From NCBI RefSeq assembly GCF_017921895.1, contig NZ_JAFIDN010000006.1, positions 1 to 64,000 of the forward strand: 64,000 bases of DNA, written 5' to 3'. Of the stretch, positions 25,501-32,779 are shown in pieces. Numbering within the stretch: position 1 is the stretch's first letter; each line of letters begins with the position of its first letter. This DNA is from Natronogracilivirga saccharolytica. GTDB taxonomy: Bacteria; Bacteroidota; Rhodothermia; Balneolales; Natronogracilivirgulaceae. The notes beneath the pieces were generated by a model, which saw only the letters and a list, made by a program, of their open reading frames with translations, searched no databases and was not told the DNA's origin. The position numbers and the translations under genes were made by a program.

Positions 25501-25754
25501 CCTTTGCGGTCGACCTTGCACCCTTTCAATGTCTTGTACCGGCAGAAAAGATCCTTGACCGTCCGGGACAGCACATGATGGATGCCCGGCTTGCCGTTGG
25601 CCGTAGGCGGACCCTCATAAAAGGTGAAGGGGATGCCATCCTTGCGGGTGGATACGCTGCGATTGAATACATCATTCGCCTTCCACCACTCCAGAACTTC
25701 GAGTTCTGCTTTGGGATATTGTAACTGTTTTACTTCCTTGAATTTCTTACTCAT
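22581..25754 (-). CDS. ileS: Isoleucyl-tRNA synthetase, type 2, with swapped HIGH motif
   Basis: 1057 aa, the IleS2 length, and there is no C-terminal Cys4 zinc site. The Rossmann catalytic domain, CP1 editing domain (containing the TTPWTLISN segment) and anticodon-binding domain are in the expected order. The KMSKS loop is intact (EKMSKSKGN, near 598). The class I HIGH motif reads GIHH at residues 57-60 in GKPGIHHVLSR: the first and third positions are exchanged. This variant has been described in some IleS2 enzymes and linked to extreme mupirocin resistance. First gene of the ileS, DksA-like, lspA run. Two short palindromes lie just upstream of its ATG. Confidence 0.96.
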   Translation of the reverse strand: MSKKFKEVKQLQYPKAELEVLEWWKANDVFNRSVSTRKDGIPFTFYEGPPTANGKPGIHHVLSRTVKDLFCRYKTLKGCKVDRKGGWDTHGLPVEIEVEKELKLQGREQVEEYGIAEYNAKCRESVLRYKGDWDHLTNRMGYWVDLDNPYVTFDNDYIESVWWALRKMFDKGLIYKGYKIQWYSPGSGTVLSSHEVSLGYEEVQDPSIYVTFPVDGEENTHVMAWTTTPWTLISNMVLAVHPEFDYVKARVEHDGREAYYYIAKELAGKVLGDGYEVVEELKGADLVGRTYEPMFGYALKKISRNQAWRIVPADYVTLEEGTGIVHIAPAFGADDYEVCKKEGIPMFNPVSRDGRFEDIIDDFAGQWFKDADKGIARDIKERGRMFRHETYVHNYPHDWRKGTPLMSYPVESWFIKTTEIRDRMVELNKKINWKPPGTGTGRFGVWLENNVDWAISRQRYWGTPLPIWVNENNPEEVEVIGSIGELREKGGIDEDTELDLHRPYIDEITWKAKDGGTMRRIPDLLDVWFDSGAMPFAQRHYPFENKSEFKENFPADFIAEGVDQTRGWFYTLHAIATILFDSPAYHNVVSNGLVLDAKGEKMSKSKGNTVDPFDTISKYGADTTRWYMMSNSSPWDNLKFSEEGLQETQRKFFNTLVSTYSFMAMYANIDKWTYSGVPIPYSERSEIDRWIISRQFTTIKKVDTFMDDYEPTRAVREIERFADDLSNWYVRRSRRRFWREGKSLDKTAAYQTLYECLVNLAKIASPVAPFITEWLYRNLNTVTEFEEDSVHLTFYPAVEETAIDRDLEYRMSMARTITSIVLRIRNQIRINVRQPLRRVIVPANNTEERLAIDSVKGIILDEVNVKEIEYVNDDSGIVQKSAKPNFPVLGKKLGKRMKPVAAAVQKLTTKDISEFEEKGEWVVDLEDGDPITLKKEDITITRHGLEGWSVETEAGVTVALDTELDEELMREGLAREIVNRVQNMRKEANFELTDRIEVYLDGDDEVQASVDSMKEYVKSETLAEEISYGPAGESDFTKQWEIDGRNCTIAIQRNTNY

Positions 25755-25760
25755 ACTGTC

Positions 25761-25805
25761 GAGAAGGGATTCTCAGCTTCGGGATATTTACAAGAGCGTA
25801 AATAT
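25761..25805. repeat. Two palindromes upstream of ileS
   Basis: GAGAA-GGGA-TTCTC (about 25761-25774) and the perfect inverted repeat ATATTTAC-AAGAGC-GTAAATAT (25784-25805) lie 7 to 51 bp before the ileS ATG. They could be an operator or a leader hairpin; TATATTTA within the second, read on the minus strand, also resembles a minus-7 box. Function not shown. Confidence 0.35.
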
Positions 25806-25940
25806 ACGAAATAAAATTCTAACTGCTGAGTTTTGAAGATTAACCTGTACCACCCGGCATACGCTGCCGCAATTGTTTTTTCGTTATATTTATCCGGATT
25901 CTGAAATAATCAGATAAAGATAAGACTCTTTGGAACACAC

Positions 25941-26513
25941 TTGAAACCGGTAAAATCAAATAAGATGCCAAACCGCGGATTAGCCCGATTATTACTTTTC
26001 AGCTTGTTTTTTCCGGCACTGACGGCAGTTTCCGGCTGTGAAGGCGAGTACAGCGAAGACCGCATGCAACAGGAAATCGAGCAAAAGCGGTCTGATTTCC
26101 AGGAAAAAACGGAAGATAAAAGGGGATCGGATGCATATCTGGATGCGGCCCGTGATATGGTGGATCGTTATCACGAATTTGCAGAGCACCATCCCGACAA
26201 CCCCGAAAGTGCGGACTATGTCTACCGGGCTGCCATGATACAAACCGAGGCCCTGGGAGATTTTGACGGGGCGCTGGAATCGCTGCAGCAGCTTGTGGAC
26301 ACCTGGCCTGAGCATGAACGCGCTCCGTTTGCACTTTTCCTCATCGGCTACACTGCATCACAGTACATGCATGACTACGACAGGGCCGAAGAGGCTTACG
26401 AACAGTTTCTGGACAAATATCCGGATCACGAAATGGCCGAGTCCATTGCCTATGAAAAAGAGCACCTGGGCCGCAGTCCCTTTGAGTATGATTTTTGGGA
26501 CAACATTGAATAA
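25941..26513 (+). CDS. TPR-like lipoprotein, function unknown
   Basis: 190 aa. Signal sequence with lipobox TAVSGC (Cys33 from the first ATG; an ATG at 25965 is an alternative start with the same lipobox). Residues about 60-185 contain tetratricopeptide-type helix pairs (for example DYVYRAAMIQTEALGDFDGA and LFLIGYTASQYMHDYDRAEE), similar in pattern to BamD or YbgF-type periplasmic scaffolds but shorter than BamD. Probably anchored to the outer membrane facing the periplasm. Divergent from ileS and 87 bp before the phosphatase gene. Confidence 0.75.
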   Translation: MKPVKSNKMPNRGLARLLLFSLFFPALTAVSGCEGEYSEDRMQQEIEQKRSDFQEKTEDKRGSDAYLDAARDMVDRYHEFAEHHPDNPESADYVYRAAMIQTEALGDFDGALESLQQLVDTWPEHERAPFALFLIGYTASQYMHDYDRAEEAYEQFLDKYPDHEMAESIAYEKEHLGRSPFEYDFWDNIE

Positions 26514-26600
26514 ATTTGTAAACTTCAGAACTCCGGCACCGGAAACATTATTATATATTAAGTAAATTCAAACATTTAACCACAACATCCTTGTCTCTTT

Positions 26601-27125
26601 ATGCAAACGGAAACCACATTGACGTTACGGGAAATAACCAGTGAAAACCCGCTGAAAATCTGCTTTGTCTGCCTCGGCAACATTTGCCGGAGTCCGACAG
26701 CAGAAGGGGTTTTTCAGTATCTTGTCAATCGCGAGGGGCTTCAGTCTTATGTCGAAATTGATTCGGCCGGTACCGGGGCCTACCATGTCGGCGAGCCGGC
26801 AAACAGCAAAAGCCGCATGATCGCGGAAAAAAACGGCGTCAAGCTCAACTCACGGGCCAGAAAGTTCGAATACTCCGATTTTGAGTATTTTGATCTTGTG
26901 ATTGCCATGGACAAGGAAAACCTGCGGGACCTGAAGAACCTGGACCGCAAAAAGCAGTTCCATAACAACATTTACCTGATGCGCGATTTTGATCCGTTTC
27001 CGGAAGACGGCCAGGTGCCGGACCCTTATTACGGCGGCATCAATGGATTCGAACTGGTATTTGAGGTTGTAATGCGCAGCAGTGAACACCTGCTCGGGCA
27101 AATCAAACCATTCATTAAGGACTGA
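26601..27125 (+). CDS. Low-molecular-weight protein-tyrosine phosphatase family protein
   Basis: 174 aa. The P-loop is VCLGNICRSPTAEG with Cys24, Arg30 and Ser31 (CX5RS); the general-acid Asp is in VPDPYYGG (Asp141). The family removes phosphate from Tyr or Arg in proteins, or from small sugar phosphates. It is 31 bp upstream of a fructosamine-kinase family gene. Such pairs occur in other bacteria and have been connected with protein deglycation, so the substrate here may be a sugar phosphate released from repaired proteins rather than phosphotyrosine; that is inference. Confidence 0.92.
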   Translation: MQTETTLTLREITSENPLKICFVCLGNICRSPTAEGVFQYLVNREGLQSYVEIDSAGTGAYHVGEPANSKSRMIAEKNGVKLNSRARKFEYSDFEYFDLVIAMDKENLRDLKNLDRKKQFHNNIYLMRDFDPFPEDGQVPDPYYGGINGFELVFEVVMRSSEHLLGQIKPFIKD

Positions 27126-27156
27126 ACGCACCACGGACTCTAACGCAGCACAAACT

Positions 27157-28029
27157 ATGAAGATCGCACAGACAGTTGACCATTATTTCAATGAACAATT
27201 CGGAAGCGGCGTTTCCGGCGTGGCGGCTGTCGGCGGCGGCTGTATCAACGACACTTACCGGGTCACACTCGGAGACGGATCGGATTTCTTCGTCAAGGAG
27301 AATCGCATCAGTCTGCTTGATATGTTTGAAAAGGAGGCCCGCGGCCTCAGGCTGCTGTCTGAAGCTGCCAACGGCATTCAGATACCGGAAGTCCACGGCA
27401 TTTTGAAAGACGAAGAATCCGGACAAGCCTGGCTCGTTCTCTCATTCATCAGGGAAGCATCCAAAAGCAGCATCTTTGATGACAATTTTGGCCGTGCACT
27501 GGCCGGAATGCACCAGAACTCATCCTCACAGTACGGACTCGACCACAATAATTACATTGGACGGCTTCCGCAAATAAATGACTGGCGCGATGACTGGGTT
27601 TCCTTTTTCATTGACTGCAGGATTGAACCGCAAGTAAAGATGGCACGTGAAAAAGGACATTTCTCAGGCCAGACCGGCAATTGCCTGGAGCGGCTTTACA
27701 AAATGCTGCCTGACATTATGCCAGAAGCGCCGCCATCACTCCTGCATGGCGATCTGTGGGGAGGAAACTATCTGTGCGATGACCAGGACCGTCCCGTGCT
27801 GATTGATCCTGCCGTGTATTACGGTCACCCCGAAGCTGAGCTTGCCTTCACAAGGCTTTTCGGAGGATTCGGCCCCGATTTCTACAAGAGCTACGAAGAA
27901 GTATCCCCCCTCTCTCCCGGTTTTTCAGAGCGTGTGGATATCTACAATCTGTATCCTCTTCTCGTCCATGTAAATCTGTTCGGCGGTTCCTACGTCTCAC
28001 AGACCGAAGCAATTATCCGCCGGTTCTGA
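27157..28029 (+). CDS. Fructosamine/ribulosamine kinase family protein
   Basis: 290 aa from ATG 27157; codons open upstream in frame overlap the phosphatase gene and do not match the family. Aminoglycoside-phosphotransferase-like fold: a nucleotide-binding Lys in FFVKENR (Lys47), the catalytic loop LLHGDLWGGN with Asp199, and the metal-binding IDPAVYYGHPEAELA with Asp217. Bacterial members phosphorylate ribulosamines or erythrulosamines on glycated proteins, making the adduct unstable so that the amino group is restored. Directly follows an LMW-PTP gene. The exact sugar cannot be read from the sequence. Confidence 0.92.
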   Translation: MKIAQTVDHYFNEQFGSGVSGVAAVGGGCINDTYRVTLGDGSDFFVKENRISLLDMFEKEARGLRLLSEAANGIQIPEVHGILKDEESGQAWLVLSFIREASKSSIFDDNFGRALAGMHQNSSSQYGLDHNNYIGRLPQINDWRDDWVSFFIDCRIEPQVKMAREKGHFSGQTGNCLERLYKMLPDIMPEAPPSLLHGDLWGGNYLCDDQDRPVLIDPAVYYGHPEAELAFTRLFGGFGPDFYKSYEEVSPLSPGFSERVDIYNLYPLLVHVNLFGGSYVSQTEAIIRRF

Positions 28030-28155
28030 TGCAGAAACAGTTACGGCTATTTCCCGAAAACCCGTACCATACGAGCTGACAAATCGTTACTTTTATCGGG
28101 ATTGACCTTCAAAGGGATTACCGAGTTACAAAACGTTTATTCAGCTGAAAAGCCG

Positions 28156-29919
28156 ATGTCCATTTTAATACGCTTTCTTCCTTATCATCTGCTCTCCGCA
28201 TTCCTGATTGCCGTGTTAGTTGCGGGCTGTTCAAGCAGTGAGCCGGCGGCAAACGGTGCAGAAGAGACGCCACGGCCCTCCGCCGCTGGCGTACACAGTG
28301 ATGTTTTAACGGAAGTGGAAGCAGCAGCAAGAAAAGATTTTATTCGCGGCATTACGGCCAAGGAACTTGAAGATTACGAGAAAGCCGAGGAGCATCTGAC
28401 CAGGGCGCAATCGATCCTGTACCAGAGTCCGGGTGTGAATCATGCGCTGGCCGGACTTTATTACAAAATGGACGATTATGTCAACGGCCTTTATTACGCC
28501 CGGCGCGCGGTCGACCAGGAACCGGAAAACAAATGGTACCGGCTCAAACTGGTAGACGGTTACCGCTCGCAGGGAAACCACGAGGATGTCATACAGCAGC
28601 TCGACTCCATCCTGGTTTATCACCCATCCGACCTGGATGTGCTTTACATCAAAGCGCAGGTACAATCCGTAAAAGGGGATTACGAAGGCTCAAACAAAAC
28701 CTATCAGCGCATTCTCGATCTTACCGGCCCGGACCGTTCCATTTACTATCAGCGCATCAGCAACTTCACCAGGCTGGAAGACACCGGGGGCATCATTGAT
28801 GAACTCAACAAGGTGCTGGAAACAAACCAGGGCAACATGAATACACTCATGATGCTCAGCCAGCTCTACCTTGAAGAAGACAAGCTGGATGAGGCGCGTG
28901 TGACCCTCGAAAAAGCGCTGGACCGCAACCCAAGACATCCGGAAGCCCTTATCAACCTGGCTGACATATACATCAGGCAGGAAAAATGGGACAGGGCCGG
29001 CGAGCTTCTTGGCGGACTCATTCGTGATAATGACGTTGACACCTCCGACAAACTGGAAATTGTGCAGTATGTTATCAGCCGGTATGCCAGTGACCCTGAA
29101 AACGATGCTTTAAAAGATACAACAGAGGACCTGGTCGCTGCCCTGCTTGAGTCCGAATCTGAAAACGGCATGATTCATGCCATGGCCGCTGAGTTCTTTA
29201 ACCTGGCTGATGAACCCGGGGAAGCCATACACCACCTCCGGGAAACTACACGTCTGCTGCCCGAGAATGATGCCGCCTGGCGGCAGCTGGTCCAGACATA
29301 TTATATTGACGGCGATTACCAGGCAGCCATCTCAACCGGAAAGGAAGCTGATGAGTTTGTGCCCGATGATCCGTTCATCCTCTTTTTCGTCGGCGGATCC
29401 TACTTTCTGGAAGAAGAAAAAGAGGAGGCCGCAGACTGGCTGAAAAAAGCATCCGGGATGCCGGCCCGGTCCGAATTCCGGTCAATCATCCTGGGTACAC
29501 TGGGCGATGTTTACGCATCGCTTGAAAACTGGGACCGCGCCGACGAGGCCTATGAGGAAGCCATATCGCTGGACTCTGACAACGATACAGCACTCAACAA
29601 CTACGCTTACTATTTGTCGGAGCGCGGCAAGCGGCTGCAGCAGGCCAAAGAGATGGCCACCCGGGCACTCGAACTGAATCCCGACAATGCCGCCTTCCTC
29701 GACACCATGGGCTGGGTTTACTACAAGCTCGGTGACTATGAAAAAGCTCATGAATACATCAGGGCTTCCATCGATACCGGAGAGGCCAGTGCCGAAGTTC
29801 TGGAACATATGGGCGACGTATATGACAAGCTGGGCGAACCAGACCGTGCTCATTACTGGTGGCAAAAAGCGCTGGAGGAAGACGAATCGCGCGACTATCT
29901 CCACGAACGACTGCCTTGA
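28156..29919 (+). CDS. TPR-repeat lipoprotein
   Basis: 587 aa from ATG 28156, which opens a signal sequence with lipobox LVAGC (Cys25); the upstream in-frame Met lacks this logic. Residues about 60-580 are a series of tetratricopeptide helix pairs, about a dozen, with the typical W/L-G-Y-A-P spacing. It would be a large lipid-anchored protein scaffold. Four bases separate its stop from the DUF4292 gene, and that gene overlaps the EnvC-like gene, so the three form one unit. Such TPR-DUF4292-M23 sets recur in related phyla. Partner unknown. Confidence 0.82.
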   Translation: MSILIRFLPYHLLSAFLIAVLVAGCSSSEPAANGAEETPRPSAAGVHSDVLTEVEAAARKDFIRGITAKELEDYEKAEEHLTRAQSILYQSPGVNHALAGLYYKMDDYVNGLYYARRAVDQEPENKWYRLKLVDGYRSQGNHEDVIQQLDSILVYHPSDLDVLYIKAQVQSVKGDYEGSNKTYQRILDLTGPDRSIYYQRISNFTRLEDTGGIIDELNKVLETNQGNMNTLMMLSQLYLEEDKLDEARVTLEKALDRNPRHPEALINLADIYIRQEKWDRAGELLGGLIRDNDVDTSDKLEIVQYVISRYASDPENDALKDTTEDLVAALLESESENGMIHAMAAEFFNLADEPGEAIHHLRETTRLLPENDAAWRQLVQTYYIDGDYQAAISTGKEADEFVPDDPFILFFVGGSYFLEEEKEEAADWLKKASGMPARSEFRSIILGTLGDVYASLENWDRADEAYEEAISLDSDNDTALNNYAYYLSERGKRLQQAKEMATRALELNPDNAAFLDTMGWVYYKLGDYEKAHEYIRASIDTGEASAEVLEHMGDVYDKLGEPDRAHYWWQKALEEDESRDYLHERLP

Positions 29920-29923
29920 ATCA

Positions 29924-30700
29924 ATGACAATATCCCGGTCCTCACTGCTGACAATCTGCTTTTCCGGTGCCGCGATACTGCTTCTGGCCATTTCCTGCGC
30001 ACCCAGGGAAAGCCTTGAGCTTGAGAAAGGGACCTTCGAGCCGTCCGGACTGGAAAAAGAGGCTTTCTACGAAGAGTACACCGGCTTTGTTCAGGCACTC
30101 ACCTCTTTAAGCGGCCGCGCCAACGTGCAGGTCAGCGAACCTGACGGAACCGAGCGGCTTACCATACGTTTCCGGTCGGACCGAAACGAAAGCCTGATCA
30201 CCATCCGCAACAACCTGGGTATTGAAGGCGGACGGATATACAGTGACCCGGACTCGGTTATCATATACAACCGGATTGAGGAAGTTGCCCACAAAATGTC
30301 TCACACCGATGCCGCCCGTTTCTACCTTGACGGCATTACAGCCATGAATCTCATCCGCATCCTGCACCCCATTCCGGACGTTGATGTAATCAGCAGGATT
30401 CTCGAAAATGATGAGTTCTATCTGGTGGAGACCCGCTACGGAGAGCGGCACTATTTCAGGCGCACGGATATGGCCCTGCACCTCACCGAACGTGATACCG
30501 AACACCCCGAAGCGTACAAGAGTTTTTATTTTGAAAATCATGCGGAAATTGACGGACATGTTCTGCCCAGAAGACTTCGTATATTGAGTTCTGACGAAAA
30601 ATCGAATATTTTTCTTGTTATCCGGGCGCTTGAAATAAATCCTGAAGACCTGGTATTCGACCCGGAGATTCCCGGTGACATTGATATTGTCCGGCTATGA
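29924..30700 (+). CDS. DUF4292 lipoprotein (LolA/LolB-like fold suspected)
   Basis: 258 aa from ATG 29924, with lipobox LLAISC (Cys25). The mature part looks like a half-barrel of long amphipathic strands: a LSGRANVQVSEPDG-type opening, RSDRNESLITIRN, LGIEGGRIYSDPDSVIIYN, and a later FYLVETRYGERHYFRR. This order resembles LolB-type lipoprotein-binding folds, and I believe DUF4292 is placed with them. Since LolB is usually missing in this group, a role in inserting outer-membrane lipoproteins is possible, but unproven. It is four bases after the TPR gene and overlaps the EnvC-like gene by four bases. Confidence 0.75.
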   Translation: MTISRSSLLTICFSGAAILLLAISCAPRESLELEKGTFEPSGLEKEAFYEEYTGFVQALTSLSGRANVQVSEPDGTERLTIRFRSDRNESLITIRNNLGIEGGRIYSDPDSVIIYNRIEEVAHKMSHTDAARFYLDGITAMNLIRILHPIPDVDVISRILENDEFYLVETRYGERHYFRRTDMALHLTERDTEHPEAYKSFYFENHAEIDGHVLPRRLRILSSDEKSNIFLVIRALEINPEDLVFDPEIPGDIDIVRL

Positions 30701-32046
30701 ACCGATCCGTCCTTTATTCCATTTTGTTTCTGATCATATTTGGTGCCGCTTCAGTTTCTGAACTGTACGGGCAGAATTATCAGAATATCCGGAAAGAGCT
30801 TGAGGCGCAGCAGAAAAAAGCCCGGTCGGACATTGAATCCCTGCGGGATCAGATCACCTCTTTTGAGGAGCAGGTGAGCGAGGCGGCGGACGAATACACC
30901 CGCAATTACGAGGAATTCCGGAACCTTGAGCGTGAGATCGCCCTGAGAAATGCGGTAATTTCATCGATGGAAGAAGAGCGCGCATCCATCCTGGAGGAGC
31001 TTGATGTCACTCAAAATGAGATAGACGATCTGAAGGCCGATCTTGAGACCATCATTGAAAATTACAAGAGTGCGCTCACCCATCTCTACAAGCACGGCAG
31101 GCTGCCGGACGAGGTGATGCTGCTCAGTTCTTCCTCTCTGAACCAGATGCTGGTGAGATCCTATTATCTGGACCGCTTCGAAACGTACCGGCAGAACCAG
31201 GCCCGGCAGATTGAGGAAATGCAGGCGGAACTGGAAACCCGTGAATCCGAGCTGGAGGATGCCCGGCGCAGGAACCAGCAGAATATTGCGGAAACAAACC
31301 GGGAGCGTGAAGTTCTGGAAGACCGCAAAGCCAGCCAGGAACAGAAAGTCGCCCAGCTTCGCCGGGACAGGGAGCGTCTGGAACAGCGTCTGAACGCGAC
31401 ACGCAGCGAGGCGGCAACACTTGAATCCACACTAACCGAACTGATTGATGAAGAGCAGCGTATCCGCGAGGCCGAACAGGAACGGCTTGAGCGTCTGGAG
31501 CAGGAGCGGCGCCGACGCCTGGCCTCTGCCGAAAACATCAGGAACCGGCGTGAGCGGGAAGCACAGGTGGCCCGCTTTTCGCGGCCCGTCGAATCCTCGG
31601 AACTCCCTTCCGACAGCCGTTTGAGTGATCTGGAGACTTCTTTTGAAAATCTGAAAGGCGATTTGCCGTGGCCGGTCAACTCCGGTGTCATCTCGGCAAA
31701 ATTCGGCAACCGCATCAATCCGGTTTACGGAACCCGCATTGACAACCCCGGAATTGAGATAGTGACCGAACCCCGCAGTGAGGTGCATGCGGTTCATGAG
31801 GGATATGTGTTTGCTGTTCAGCCGATCCCCGGATTCGGCAACTGCGTATTTGTCAAGCATGGCCGCTACATCACCGTATACGGCAACATGAGTGATATTT
31901 CGGTCAGCCGAAACAGTTTTGTGGACAAAGGCGAAGTTATCGGACGCTCCGGAGACGAAAATTCGCTGAACGGAAACTCTCTGTTTTTTATGATACGCGA
32001 GCAGAACACCAACCTCGATCCCGAAGTCTGGATTTCAAGCCGCTGA
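30697..32046 (+). CDS. Murein hydrolase activator, EnvC-like (degenerate M23 domain)
   Basis: 449 aa. Signal peptide about 1-25, a long coiled coil (about 25-270, Glu/Arg/Gln-rich), and a C-terminal LytM/M23 domain (about 325-449). The zinc ligands are lost: the first His-Asp motif reads NPGIEIV, and the canonical HLHF reads SLFFMIRE. That is the state of EnvC and similar proteins, which switch on amidases at the division site instead of cutting peptidoglycan. It overlaps the DUF4292 gene by four bases (ATGA). No amidase or FtsEX is in the window. Confidence 0.87.
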   Translation: MNRSVLYSILFLIIFGAASVSELYGQNYQNIRKELEAQQKKARSDIESLRDQITSFEEQVSEAADEYTRNYEEFRNLEREIALRNAVISSMEEERASILEELDVTQNEIDDLKADLETIIENYKSALTHLYKHGRLPDEVMLLSSSSLNQMLVRSYYLDRFETYRQNQARQIEEMQAELETRESELEDARRRNQQNIAETNREREVLEDRKASQEQKVAQLRRDRERLEQRLNATRSEAATLESTLTELIDEEQRIREAEQERLERLEQERRRRLASAENIRNRREREAQVARFSRPVESSELPSDSRLSDLETSFENLKGDLPWPVNSGVISAKFGNRINPVYGTRIDNPGIEIVTEPRSEVHAVHEGYVFAVQPIPGFGNCVFVKHGRYITVYGNMSDISVSRNSFVDKGEVIGRSGDENSLNGNSLFFMIREQNTNLDPEVWISSR

Positions 32047-32068
32047 GGTTCCGGTCTGAGATATTATC

Positions 32069-32107
32069 ATCCGGTAAATTGCCGGATCATTATAATGCCG
32101 GATCATT
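32069..32107 (+). repeat. Short direct repeat and hairpin after the EnvC-like gene
   Basis: GCCGGATCATT occurs at 32081-32091 and 32097-32107; ATCCGG (32069-32074) pairs with CCGGAT (32082-32087). This may be a weak terminator structure without a T-run. Confidence 0.35.
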
Positions 32108-32161
32108 GCCGCTGCAACCGACCATACAATATTTAAAAAATAACCGGAACCCTAATCTCCT

Positions 32162-32605
32162 ATGACCCATCAGAAACAACAAATTGCCCGTGCATTTGCC
32201 TACTCCGGCGCTACGCTCATGATTGGTGTGGTCATCTTCTTCTTTACACAAGGGCTGATCCCTTTTATTGAGCTTCCTGATATCGCCGGGTCTGTATTTC
32301 TGCTGGGATTCATACTCATCTTCCTGAACCTCAGTTTTGCCATGGCGCGCCGGTTCTGCAGCAAAACATTCGAAATGGAACGTTTCCCCTATATCATTGC
32401 CATTCTGCTGATCCTGCCCACGCTAATCCTTTCAGCTGCAACCGACCGGTTTTCCGGTATCACGGCAATGCTGCTCTTTTATCTGATCATCACCTTGTCA
32501 AGTCTGACCGGAGCCTATCTGGGCATCCGGAGCGGACGACGCAAGCGCGACCGGCTGATACAAGAAGCGCTCGAAACCGGACAGTCGGGAAAAACCGGCA
32601 TCTGA
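32162..32605 (+). CDS. Small four-helix membrane protein, unknown
   Basis: 147 aa with four predicted membrane helices (about 13-35, 43-63, 81-101, 105-125) and a basic end (RSGRRKRDRL). I do not recognise a family. It follows the EnvC-like gene by 115 bp on the same strand and precedes the DUF819 gene by 174 bp. The even hydrophobic pattern and clean start after a 5' untranslated stretch support a real gene. Confidence 0.7.
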   Translation: MTHQKQQIARAFAYSGATLMIGVVIFFFTQGLIPFIELPDIAGSVFLLGFILIFLNLSFAMARRFCSKTFEMERFPYIIAILLILPTLILSAATDRFSGITAMLLFYLIITLSSLTGAYLGIRSGRRKRDRLIQEALETGQSGKTGI

Positions 32606-32779
32606 ATCAATTATGATTTCACTGCAAATCCTCTATTTTGTATCTTTTTCCGCCAAAGGTCCGCAATAAGCAAGACACCATCCGGCACGGGGCAGAATAT
32701 TTCCATCCGGAATTAGTCACAAACGGGGTTCCATGCGGCCTGATAAGACAGATGTCCAGCTGAAACCAACATTACCGAT

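Noticed and set aside
27082-27156. Upstream start for the fructosamine kinase
   Set aside because: It overlaps the phosphatase gene, and the family N-terminus begins at ATG 27157.
29687-29923. Upstream extension of the DUF4292 gene
   Set aside because: It lies wholly inside the TPR gene in another frame; the signal sequence with lipobox begins at ATG 29924.
30697-32046. Active M23 peptidoglycan endopeptidase
   Set aside because: Both zinc motifs are lost, so an activator role is more likely than cleavage.
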